A program made the translations under genes and the position numbers. The notes under the pieces were generated by a model. It saw nothing but the letters and a program-made list of their open reading frames with translations. It ran no database searches and was not told the origin of the DNA. Positions 1-6,706 of a stretch of 36,309 nt of DNA are shown piece by piece; within the stretch, counting starts at the first letter, position 1; each line of letters begins with the position of its first letter. Source of the DNA: an uncultured Alkaliphilus sp. (GTDB taxonomy: Bacteria; Bacillota; Clostridia; Peptostreptococcales; Natronincolaceae); assembly GCA_938074565.1 (NCBI GenBank), contig CALJEQ010000010.1, forward strand, positions 1 through 36,309, read 5' to 3'.

Positions 1-135
1 CTCAGACCGAGGTTTTGCCTAAGGCTTCCTTCAGATTCCACCTCACGGTGGACACCCTTGCCTTCGGCTAGTGGTTCCCACTACCAAGCCCACAGCGGAC
101 TTTCACCGCCAAGTTATCGCCCATGCTGGGCACAC
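1..135 (-). mobile_element. Group II intron, 5' end (partial, runs off the left edge)
   Basis: Read on the minus strand, the segment starts GTGTGCCCAGCATGGGCGAT at 135 and continues with a GTGAAAGTCC motif, a GGGAACCACTAGCC hairpin and a CTGAAGGAAGC motif. This is the domain I pattern I know from bacterial group II introns that encode an LtrA-type reverse transcriptase. The 5' boundary fits the GUGYG rule. Only the first ~135 nt are present; the catalytic domains and the intron protein would lie to the left of the window. The 5' exon is the T-run of a rho-independent terminator (137-170), the preferred target of class C introns. The class assignment is inference. Confidence 0.8.
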
Positions 136-136
136 G

Positions 137-170
137 AAAAAAAGAGTAGGCTATTTTATGACCTACTCTT
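137..170 (-). terminator. Rho-independent terminator of the CoA-binding protein gene
   Basis: A 9-bp stem (AAGAGTAGG at 142-150 with its complement at 162-170) is followed on the minus strand by seven T. The TAG stop codon of the upstream gene lies inside the stem. The group II intron begins one base past the T-run. Confidence 0.8.
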
Positions 171-573
171 CTTCTTTTTCATCCAGTGCAACCAGAACAC
201 AATCAAAATAAACAATGTTTAATTGAAGTTCTTTAGCCCTTTCTATTACTCCATCATTAAAGGTTCCAGGTTGAAACCACACATAGTTAATTCCTGCTTG
301 ATGGATTTCATCTAAAGTTGCCATTGTTACAGTGGGATTTACCACCATATCTATACATTCAGGTTTTTCTGGTAACTCCGATAAATTTTTGTAAAGTTTA
401 TCCCCTTCTAACTGGTCATGTTTAGGGTTAATTCCATATACTTTGTAACCGAAGTCTTTTAATTTTTTATATATTATATAGCCAAATTTAGTCTCATCAG
501 GTGTAGCTCCAACTACGGCCCATACCTTTCTATCTAGCATCTCTTTTTTATTCTGTTCAATTTTATCCATCAT
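163..573 (-). CDS. CoA-binding domain protein (YccU-like, COG1832)
   Basis: A 136-residue soluble protein with a single Rossmann-like CoA-binding fold. The N-terminal nucleotide-binding loop reads VGATPDETKFG (about residues 20-30), followed by INPKHDQLEG and a later GTFNDGVIERA stretch, as in the CoA-binding family related to the succinyl-CoA synthetase alpha N-domain. The ligand and physiological role of these stand-alone proteins are not well established. The ribosome binding site AGGAGGTGAT lies at 574-583. Two ATG codons follow in tandem (573 and 570), and the second has the more usual spacing. The gene ends inside its own terminator hairpin. It is probably a single-gene unit or the last gene of one. 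Confidence 0.8.
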   Translation of the reverse strand: MMDKIEQNKKEMLDRKVWAVVGATPDETKFGYIIYKKLKDFGYKVYGINPKHDQLEGDKLYKNLSELPEKPECIDMVVNPTVTMATLDEIHQAGINYVWFQPGTFNDGVIERAKELQLNIVYFDCVLVALDEKEEE

Positions 574-612
574 ATCACCTCCTATAACAACATATACCCC
601 GTAAAATCATTA

Positions 613-1260
613 CTACACAATAAGTTTTCCATTCATTTCAGTTAAATATTCATCTTCACCTTCTATAATATGACCTCTAGCATTTGTCCAATTTGTTATT
701 TGTTCTTTAAATTTTTCTACTTCGTTATTTTTAACATAAATTAAAAAATTTACAGCATCTTCATAGATGGTTTCCTTAATAAAATAGTCCTGTTGCAATA
801 TTTCATTTTGAAGCTTTCCCAATAAAGTATAATCGACTTTTACCTCTATAAGTCTATACATTCTTTTAGTTATCATTTGACCTGCTTCCAGACCAATTTT
901 AGCCCCTTTAGTGTAGGCCCTTACTAATCCCCCAGCACCTAACTTTATACCACCAAAATATCTAGTAACCACCACAACGACATTACGTAAATTTTCTTTT
1001 TTAATTACTTCCAATACAGGTATACCTGCTGTTCCAGAAGGTTCTCCGTCATCACTGTAACGTTGTATTTCATTTTTATATCCCACCACGTAAGCATGTA
1101 CATTATGGTTGGCATCCCAATGTTTAGTTTTTAGTGCCTTTATAAATTCTAGAGCTTCTTCCTCCGTACTTATGGGAGCTGTATAACCAATAAATTTTGA
1201 TTTTTCAATTATTATTTCATCTTCCCCTGAATTTAATATCGTTCTATATTCCTCTACCAT
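613..1260 (-). CDS. YigZ/IMPACT family protein (UPF0029, YvyE-like)
   Basis: About 215 residues from the preferred start. The N-terminal half carries the UPF0029/IMPACT signature: KFIGYTAPI, then HNVHAYVVG, RYSDDGEPSGTAG and RYFGGIKLGAGGL. The C-terminal ~70 residues match the small ferredoxin-like domain usual in this family. Family members are linked to translation or stress regulation, but the bacterial role is unsettled. The frame is open up to 1323, but the ATG at 1258-1260 is preceded by AAAGGAAAG at good spacing and begins the conserved MVEEYRTI region, so I start there. It is co-directional with the CoA-binding gene 40 bp downstream and may share a transcript. Confidence 0.85.
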   Translation of the reverse strand: MVEEYRTILNSGEDEIIIEKSKFIGYTAPISTEEEALEFIKALKTKHWDANHNVHAYVVGYKNEIQRYSDDGEPSGTAGIPVLEVIKKENLRNVVVVVTRYFGGIKLGAGGLVRAYTKGAKIGLEAGQMITKRMYRLIEVKVDYTLLGKLQNEILQQDYFIKETIYEDAVNFLIYVKNNEVEKFKEQITNWTNARGHIIEGEDEYLTEMNGKLIV

Positions 1261-1363
1261 CTTATCACTTTCCTTTATGGCTATTTTCAGCAACATTATA
1301 ACATATGACATAACCATAAACAATAAATTGTAAGTTCCTCATTAGTTAAGAGATATTATCCAT

Positions 1364-1406
1364 AAAAAAACCCAGCCAACGTAATATATATAAGAGTGAG
1401 CTGGGT
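1364..1406 (-). terminator. Rho-independent terminator of the Nudix-like gene
   Basis: A 7-bp stem ACCCAGC/GCTGGGT (1370-1376 with 1400-1406) with a 23-nt loop is followed on the minus strand by a run of seven T. It lies 70 bp past the stop of the 1477-1908 gene and separates it from the YigZ gene. Confidence 0.65.
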
Positions 1407-1476
1407 AATTACTAAACATTAATTATGGTTTTTTACCTAAAAAATTTAGCCTTCATTAGTAAACATACTGACTGCC

Positions 1477-1908
1477 TTAAACAATGACTTTTTCTCTTTT
1501 TATTTCTTTATATTTCTTATAAGATAGACTTACCAAAGATTTATCTTGACTGTAGGTTATCATTGATAAAGCCTTATCTACTGGATAAAACCCTCCATCT
1601 TTAAATCCTAAATCATGACTAATCTTATAATGCTTGGAAGTTGCATTCATAATATACCATGTAATCTCATTGCAAATTGGTTGTTTTCTAGAAATAGAAA
1701 AAAATTCGTAACTTGTTCCTCCCGCACTGGCAATAATTACAGCATCAAGCCCTGTTTCAATCTTAACACGCTTTAATGCTACCTCCCAGGAAAGATCCTC
1801 ATTACGAATTACCCCTTTTGGTAATACCCATTCATTTTTTTCGTTTTTTAGAATAAAAACTTGATTTGCATAGAATACAACACCGCCTGCACAATTTCTT
1901 AACAGCAT
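1477..1908 (-). CDS. Nudix-fold protein with a degenerate Nudix box
   Basis: A 143-residue protein. The opening strand (CAGGVVFYANQVFIL) and WVLPKG leading into a helix are typical of Nudix hydrolases. The canonical box GX5EX7REUXEEXGU reads here G-V-I-R-N-E-D-L-S-W-E-V-A-L-K-R-V-K-I-E-T-G-L. The first Glu is Asp, the RE pair is KR, and of the EE pair only the second Glu remains. Metal-dependent hydrolysis is therefore doubtful, and a binding or regulatory role is possible. The frame opens at 1926, but GAAGGAGG lies inside that extension, 7 nt before the ATG at 1908, so I place the start there. Substrate unknown. Confidence 0.7.
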   Translation of the reverse strand: MLLRNCAGGVVFYANQVFILKNEKNEWVLPKGVIRNEDLSWEVALKRVKIETGLDAVIIASAGGTSYEFFSISRKQPICNEITWYIMNATSKHYKISHDLGFKDGGFYPVDKALSMITYSQDKSLVSLSYKKYKEIKREKVIV

Positions 1909-2129
1909 TGGACAGCCTCCTTCCATTGTCTTAAATACAGCAGTATTTCTAAACTCACTTATGGAAAATCATTCTCCTTCAAAGGATTTAATGGGTTTCC
2001 GATACTTTATAATATTCTGTATTTCACTAATTAATTACAAAATTTCAAATAAATTATATAAGCTACATAATTTCTTTAACATCAAGGTAGACTAATTTTG
2101 AAACAAAATTTGTAAAGCAGGTGATTTGT

Positions 2130-2588
2130 TTGCATATTATTTATCATTGTGTTGGAGGTGCCCATTCCTCTGTACTTGCTACAGCCATTCATCTCAATAA
2201 GTTACCTATGGATCGTAAACCTAGCATTGATGACATTCTAAACATTTCATATTTTGATACCATGATTAAAAGAGATCAAGGTAAAATCATCTATAGAGGC
2301 ACCGATGAAAATGGACATCGTATTTATAATCTAAGCAGACAATTTGTTCCCCATCTTGTTATTCCAGTTATTGAAGATACTTGGAAATTGCTAAATGGTA
2401 ATTGTGATAATTTAATGATAGTTTCAACCCTTTCTACAGTTAATTTACTAATGCGTCTCGGTGGTTTCACATCAAGAAGAATGAATTGGATTAAATTTGG
2501 TAGACCAATAGTTGCTAAAGGTTCTTTACAAAGCTACTTTCATCTTGTTGATATTGTTAAAGACACAAAAAAAAGACTAATTACTTAG
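2130..2588 (+). CDS. DUF3189 family protein
   Basis: About 152 residues, soluble. The N-terminus IIYHCVGGAHSSVLATAIHL carries the HC-GG-HSS motif that I associate with DUF3189, a Firmicute family of unknown function often found in spore-formers. No enzymatic motif is otherwise clear, though the Cys/His/Ser cluster could be a binding or catalytic site. The frame can start at a GTG at 2121, but that codon lies inside the sequence AGGTGAT, which is a good ribosome binding site for the TTG at 2130. Starting there gives an N-terminus that begins directly with the conserved HIIYHC strand. It is divergent from the Nudix-like gene and convergent with the HEAT gene. Confidence 0.65.
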   Translation: MHIIYHCVGGAHSSVLATAIHLNKLPMDRKPSIDDILNISYFDTMIKRDQGKIIYRGTDENGHRIYNLSRQFVPHLVIPVIEDTWKLLNGNCDNLMIVSTLSTVNLLMRLGGFTSRRMNWIKFGRPIVAKGSLQSYFHLVDIVKDTKKRLIT

Positions 2589-2753
2589 CCTCTTTGATGT
2601 TTACAAAGTATTCCATTTACAAACTGATCAAAAGCCTTCGTACTCTATGAACTAAAAAACTAAGCAACTGCAACCTATACCAAAATACGTAAAGGTGCTG
2701 AATTTTTGCAGTGACAAAGAAGATGGAGGTTTTTCATCAGTTTAAAGAGGCTA
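2587..2753. repeat. Large imperfect inverted-repeat structure between convergent genes
   Basis: The outer arms TAGCCTCTTT (2587-2596) and AAAGAGGCTA (2744-2753) are perfect complements. An inner arm at 2622-2637 pairs with 2728-2743 over 15 bp with one C-C mismatch. On the 3' side the two arms are contiguous; on the 5' side 25 nt are unpaired. The loop contains a ~60-nt segment (from about 2662) also found at 13328-13390. It fills the gap between the convergent DUF3189 and HEAT genes. It could be a paired terminator region, a small MITE-like element or a structured RNA; the sequence does not decide. Confidence 0.45.
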
Positions 2754-2767
2754 TTTATTTAGCCTCT
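2744..2767 (-). terminator. Terminator of the hflX-HEAT operon
   Basis: On the minus strand AGAGGCTAAATAAATAGCCTCT folds into a short perfect hairpin and is followed by TTT. The HEAT gene's stop codon lies in the loop. The T-run is short, so efficiency is uncertain. Confidence 0.5.
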
Positions 2768-3460
2768 CTTACCACTTATTCTTTCTTCAATAATATCTAT
2801 AGTTTGTAAATAGGTACGTTTAACATATTCCATTTCTTTAGGATTATTTAATAGGTTCTTCAACCTCTTAACAGTTTTTTCATCTCCGATAACCTCTAAA
2901 GCTTTTGCTGCATATTGTCTAACTTGCGGTTTTACATCTTGTAGTCCTCTATGCAATACATCTAAATTTCCCTTATGGGGAATTCTTCTTAAAGCTGAAC
3001 AGACCATTCTCCTAACCCCACCATGTTTATGCTCTATCTCATTGCAAATTTCCGCCAATAATATTATTTCTTTCAATTGACCAGCAATCCAAAGAGCAAT
3101 CATTTTATCCTCTGCATTATCTATAGTTGGGAGTACCTTCTTTAAATAGCTTACTAAACCATCTTTTTCTTTTTGATTAAGTCCTTCTAAAAGTTTTAGG
3201 CGATGGTTTTTGTCTGCCGCCAATAGGGCAACAAAACTAGGATGATAGCTGGTTGTTTCCTTCTTTTTTAACTTTATTTTAGAATGTAGAATATGCTCTT
3301 GTACAGTTTCCTTAGACAAATTACGTATTTTACTAATTAAGTCAGTACTTTTACCTTCTTGGAATAACAGATATGTAATTAAATGATCAACATCAACATC
3401 TTCATTGAATTGATTAAGGTCTTCCCAAGTTAAATTCATTGTGGAACTAAATTCTACCAT
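2759..3460 (-). CDS. HEAT-repeat domain protein
   Basis: A 233-residue soluble, helical protein. The C-terminal half (about residues 120-225) shows HEAT-type helical repeats: GGVRRMVCSALRRIPHKGNLDVL, then KPQVRQYAAKALEVIGDEKTVKRLKNLL, each a pair of helices with the conserved Arg and Ala positions. The N-terminal ~110 residues are helical and of no family I recognise. HEAT repeats act as protein-binding scaffolds; the partner here is unknown. It starts 22 bp after the hflX stop and is probably co-transcribed. The start is weakly supported: GTGGTGG precedes ATG at 3460, and a second ATG (3439) is possible. Confidence 0.7.
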   Translation of the reverse strand: MVEFSSTMNLTWEDLNQFNEDVDVDHLITYLLFQEGKSTDLISKIRNLSKETVQEHILHSKIKLKKKETTSYHPSFVALLAADKNHRLKLLEGLNQKEKDGLVSYLKKVLPTIDNAEDKMIALWIAGQLKEIILLAEICNEIEHKHGGVRRMVCSALRRIPHKGNLDVLHRGLQDVKPQVRQYAAKALEVIGDEKTVKRLKNLLNNPKEMEYVKRTYLQTIDIIEERISGKRG

Positions 3461-3482
3461 TTTTTATCCACCACACTCATTA

Positions 3483-4769
3483 TTAGTTCAATTCATACTC
3501 TTTATATTTAGGATATTCTGTAGCAGGTATTTTAACTTTAAAATAAATACCATTTTCTTGATATTCCGAGGTAATATCTATAGCTATTTCATGTAATTGA
3601 GAGGCAATATTCCCCTTGTTATAGGGTAGTACTAACTCTGCTTCCACCAAATTAGCACCTACCTCTCTTCTTATAACTTCTATAAGCTGATCAAGGTTAA
3701 TACCTTTTAAAGCTGAGATAGCCACAGTATTCTCATCCTTAGGAATCCCATTAATATCTTCTATAGCATCTACTTTATTATACACATCAATAATTTTATT
3801 ATTATCTACCTTCAATTCTTTTAGTACTTTAAGGGTTGTTTCTTTTTGCAAGTGATAATCTTCATTGGAGGCATCAATTACATGTAGTAGCACATCAGCA
3901 TAGGTAACCTCCTCTAAAGTTGCTTTAAAAGCATCTACTAAATTATGAGGCAACTTACTTACAAATCCAACTGTATCGGTTAATAGAAAATTTAAATTGT
4001 CTGGATAAGCCAACTTCCTTAATGATACATCCAACGTTGCAAATAACATATCTTCAGCATAAACTTCCCTTGAAGCTTCATATTCTTGACTATTTCTTAA
4101 GAGAACATTCATCAGAGTAGATTTACCTGCATTTGTATAACCCACTAAGGCAACTATAGGTAGTTCAGATTTTAACCTTTGAGCCCTCTGAACTTCTCTA
4201 ATTTTTTTCACTTCTTGTAATTCTTCCTTAATAAAATCTATTTTTCGCAGAATATGTCTACGATCGGTTTCAAGCTTTGTTTCACCTGGTCCACGTGTTC
4301 CAATCCCTGCCCCTAATCTTGATAGTTTTTTTCCTAACCCTGTTAAACGAGGTAGTCGATATTTTAATTGTGCCAATTCAACTTGTAATCTTGCTTCTCT
4401 AGAAGTTGCTCTTTGGGCAAAGATGTCTAAGATTAATGCAGTTCTATCAATTACATCCACACCGATGGCTTCCTCTAAATTTCTTATTTGTGAACCAGAT
4501 AATTCGTCATTAAAAATAACTAGATTTGCTTCTAATGCCTCACACAAATCTTTAATTTCTTCCACCTTACCTTTACCTATATACAAGGTAACATTTACTG
4601 CGGAACGATTTTGAACAGTAGTTGCTAATACTTCTACTCCAGCAGCTTGTGCCAATTCACCTAATTCCACCATTGAGCTTTCTATATCTATTTCTTCATG
4701 TCTACCTGTATGGTTCATTCCCACTAAAATTGCACGATTATGTAAAATTTCGATTGTTTCCATTTGCAC
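3483..4769 (-). CDS. hflX: Ribosome-associated GTPase HflX
   Basis: An Obg/TRAFAC-class GTPase that in characterised bacteria binds the 50S subunit and splits stalled or heat-damaged ribosomes. The N-terminal HflX domain (with [10 protein letters not shown] and [13 protein letters not shown]) is followed by the helical linker with [13 protein letters not shown]. The G domain has G1 GYTNAGKS, G3 DTVGF and G4 NKVD. The C-terminus is a small extra domain. The frame opens at 4805, but a TATAAT at 4817-4822 would put the transcript start almost on that ATG. A GTG at 4769 has AGGAGTG eight bases upstream, giving 428 residues; the ATG at 4763 is also possible. The HEAT gene follows 22 bp downstream. 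Confidence 0.9.
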   Translation of the reverse strand: MQMETIEILHNRAILVGMNHTGRHEEIDIESSMVELGELAQAAGVEVLATTVQNRSAVNVTLYIGKGKVEEIKDLCEALEANLVIFNDELSGSQIRNLEEAIGVDVIDRTALILDIFAQRATSREARLQVELAQLKYRLPRLTGLGKKLSRLGAGIGTRGPGETKLETDRRHILRKIDFIKEELQEVKKIREVQRAQRLKSELPIVALVGYTNAGKSTLMNVLLRNSQEYEASREVYAEDMLFATLDVSLRKLAYPDNLNFLLTDTVGFVSKLPHNLVDAFKATLEEVTYADVLLHVIDASNEDYHLQKETTLKVLKELKVDNNKIIDVYNKVDAIEDINGIPKDENTVAISALKGINLDQLIEVIRREVGANLVEAELVLPYNKGNIASQLHEIAIDITSEYQENGIYFKVKIPATEYPKYKEYELN

Positions 4770-4816
4770 TATTTCTTCACTCCTATAACTGTTATCTAAC
4801 TTCATATTTCTTATTT

Positions 4817-4845
4817 ATTATATCATAACCTCTTATAACAAAAAA
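4817..4845 (-). promoter_or_regulatory. Probable vegetative promoter of hflX
   Basis: On the minus strand a perfect TATAAT (4817-4822) has a weak T-rich -35 (4840-4845) at 17-nt spacing. The predicted start, around 4805-4811, leaves no leader for the upstream ATG. This is one reason I prefer the downstream GTG start for hflX. Confidence 0.45.
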
Positions 4846-4950
4846 TAGCAATAAATTATAGAAAATATTATACGTAATCAATAAAATTATCAATGTATTG
4901 AGGAAGTCATATTCTAGATAACTGATTTTAAACCCTTTATTAAATAATAA

Positions 4951-4998
4951 GACCCAACATAAGAAGGGTGTCCATAGAAACACTTCACATGTTGGGTC
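4951..4998 (-). terminator. Long hairpin, probable terminator of the HTH gene
   Basis: A 10-bp stem GACCCAACAT/ATGTTGGGTC (4951-4960 with 4989-4998) with an imperfect inner stem (GAAG..GTGT with ACAC..TTC) makes a 48-nt hairpin. On the minus strand it is followed by TTATTATTT. It lies 84 bp past the HTH gene and upstream of the hflX promoter. The rest of the 4770-5082 gap is AT-rich with no supported gene. Confidence 0.5.
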
Positions 4999-5082
4999 AT
5001 TATGCTAGAAACGGTAAAAAGTAAAATTGCTAATAAGTTTAAATGTATTTCTTTAGACTTATATTGCACTATTTAAAACTAT

Positions 5083-5367
5083 TTAATGTCTTATTTCTCT
5101 GAAGAGTATTTCTTCTGGACACTTCAATACTTCACAAACCTTTTCTATGTTCTCATCTTTAGGTATTCTACCTTCATAAATCCAAGCTTGCACTGTTCGA
5201 GGTGATACGCCTATCCTTTCAGCCAAGTCGCTAACCTTAATGTCATCTGCAAACATTAATCCTAGCATATACCTGTTTTTTACTTCCCAGTTTTTTAATC
5301 TTCTAAATCTTTTCTTGCGAATACCTTTTCCTAAAACTCTCCTTGCTCTTTCTGATGCAGTTTCCAT
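5083..5367 (-). CDS. Small XRE-type helix-turn-helix DNA-binding protein
   Basis: A 94-residue protein. The N-terminal third is very basic (RARRVLGKGIRKKRFRRLKN), and the C-terminal half is a helix-turn-helix: DIKVSDLAERIGVSPRTVQAWIYE, followed by IPKDENIEKVCEVL as in Cro/CI-type domains. It is probably a transcription regulator; its targets cannot be told from the window. The frame extends to a GTG at 5376, but that GTG is part of the ribosome binding site AAAGGTGAT. The ATG at 5365-5367 fits that site and is used here. No phage or plasmid partner is adjacent. Confidence 0.75.
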   Translation of the reverse strand: METASERARRVLGKGIRKKRFRRLKNWEVKNRYMLGLMFADDIKVSDLAERIGVSPRTVQAWIYEGRIPKDENIEKVCEVLKCPEEILFREIRH

Positions 5368-5748
5368 AAAAATCACCTTTCTCCTTACTATTCTCTCATC
5401 ATATAGATACGTAGTGTTTTTAGTTTTAAGTAACCTTAATAGTTGTTAATTATTTACATAAACATAATTTTTATACACAGTTTAAAAAAAATATTCTATA
5501 ATAACTATACGAATTATAAATAAAAAAGTCTAGCTTTAAATCAAAAAAATATAAATTTAAGTTGTAGCAATAATAATTTACACAAATTCTGTTACATCTA
5601 CAAACCATTGTAAACATTATTATATCTCATTTTTTTATGAAGGTCTACCTTTGTCTATTATATAACAATGTTTCTTTGTTAACTTTAGAGCCTTACCACT
5701 TCAACTGAATAAACCGATTTATACTCTAATTAACTATTCATTAATTAT
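5368..5748. other. AT-rich intergenic region, no gene seen
   Basis: 381 bp between the HTH gene and yunB, both on the minus strand. It holds the HTH ribosome binding site and presumably its promoter, and several A/T runs around 5470-5570. I found no open frame with a ribosome binding site, no clear terminator for yunB, and no RNA-like structure. Confidence 0.6.
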
Positions 5749-6420
5749 CTATTGCCCCAAAGGCGCTATATTTAAAAACTTCTCCTCTGGTACTTGAAAA
5801 TAATTATGGGGTACACGACCAACAATTATTGTTTCTGCCAACGGAACATAAGAAATGACTTCGATAGGTTTTGAGCTAAACGGGACTATTACCCTAACAT
5901 TTGTTGTAATAATTAAAAATATTCTATGTCTCGTTTGATTAATTCCAGATTGTTCAAATTCTGTTCCAAAGTTTACATCAACCATTCCTAAGGGTGTTAC
6001 GGTAATCTTAATTTTCGGGCCATATTGTGCCAACAACTGACTCCCTAACGCATTTCCCAAAGGAATACGATCAGAAGCTGTTTTAATTTGTTTTAAATGC
6101 TCTTGTATTGTTAAAGCAACATCCGATGCCACCTTGTTCATTGTCATGGTGTTAGCTTGCATCATTGTAATATTTCCTTCAATGTCCTCCCTTATTGAAA
6201 TAAGGTCTGTGTACTCAACACCATTCTCTAACACAATACTCACTGCTTGATTAACGGCTCTAGTCGTAAGTTCTTGTGCTTTTAATTCCCCGATTGTCTG
6301 AACTGTTGGCATAATTTCCCGATCTATAAAAATAAATGATATTAAGGAGGTACTTAGTACAAATGCTAGAAAAGTAATTATTTTATACTTAAAATACTTT
6401 TTTCTCTTTGTTATATACAA
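5749..6420 (-). CDS. yunB: Sporulation protein YunB
   Basis: A 223-residue protein with one N-terminal membrane anchor (about residues 12-32: YKIITFLAFVLSTSLISFIFI) and an extracytoplasmic domain. The IPLGNALGSQLLAQYGP segment and the C-terminal VPLAETIIVGRVPHNYFQV are the features by which I recognise YunB. In Bacillus subtilis it is a SigmaE-controlled sporulation gene needed for full sporulation; its biochemical role is unknown. The start is TTG at 6418-6420 with AGGGGGTG seven bases upstream. The gene stands alone, divergent from the PBP gene. I could not find a convincing SigmaE promoter in the 286-bp shared upstream region. Confidence 0.88.
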   Translation of the reverse strand: MYITKRKKYFKYKIITFLAFVLSTSLISFIFIDREIMPTVQTIGELKAQELTTRAVNQAVSIVLENGVEYTDLISIREDIEGNITMMQANTMTMNKVASDVALTIQEHLKQIKTASDRIPLGNALGSQLLAQYGPKIKITVTPLGMVDVNFGTEFEQSGINQTRHRIFLIITTNVRVIVPFSSKPIEVISYVPLAETIIVGRVPHNYFQVPEEKFLNIAPLGQ

Positions 6421-6611
6421 AACAGAACACCCCCTTTTATCTATTTTATGTATATGTTAAGATAGGTGTGTTTATTTTCAATAACTTCAATATTAACAAA
6501 CAATAATATGTAACATTATCTACAATCTGTATAGAATATCAATTATTCCCTCATACTCTATGATAGAAACTTTTGTGGTATAATGTAAATAAACATGTTT
6601 TAAATATTTCA

Positions 6612-6640
6612 TTTAACATGTGTTATGAATATGTTATAAT
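6612..6640 (+). promoter_or_regulatory. Candidate promoter for the PBP1A gene
   Basis: TTTAAC (6612-6617), 17-nt spacer, TATAAT (6635-6640) with an extended TG two bases upstream of the -10. A second extended -10, TGGTATAAT, lies at 6576-6584 without a good -35. Both point toward the PBP gene 65-130 bp downstream. Confidence 0.45.
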
Positions 6641-6706
6641 AGTTTTTGGATTTTATGCTTTTTTAGATATTCAATAAAAGCATTCTTTTAGATGGAGGTA
6701 AAACTT

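Noticed and set aside
4792..4983. 63-residue hydrophobic frame upstream of hflX
   Set aside because: It starts on a GTG inside a hairpin, has no ribosome binding site and overlaps the hflX promoter and start region.
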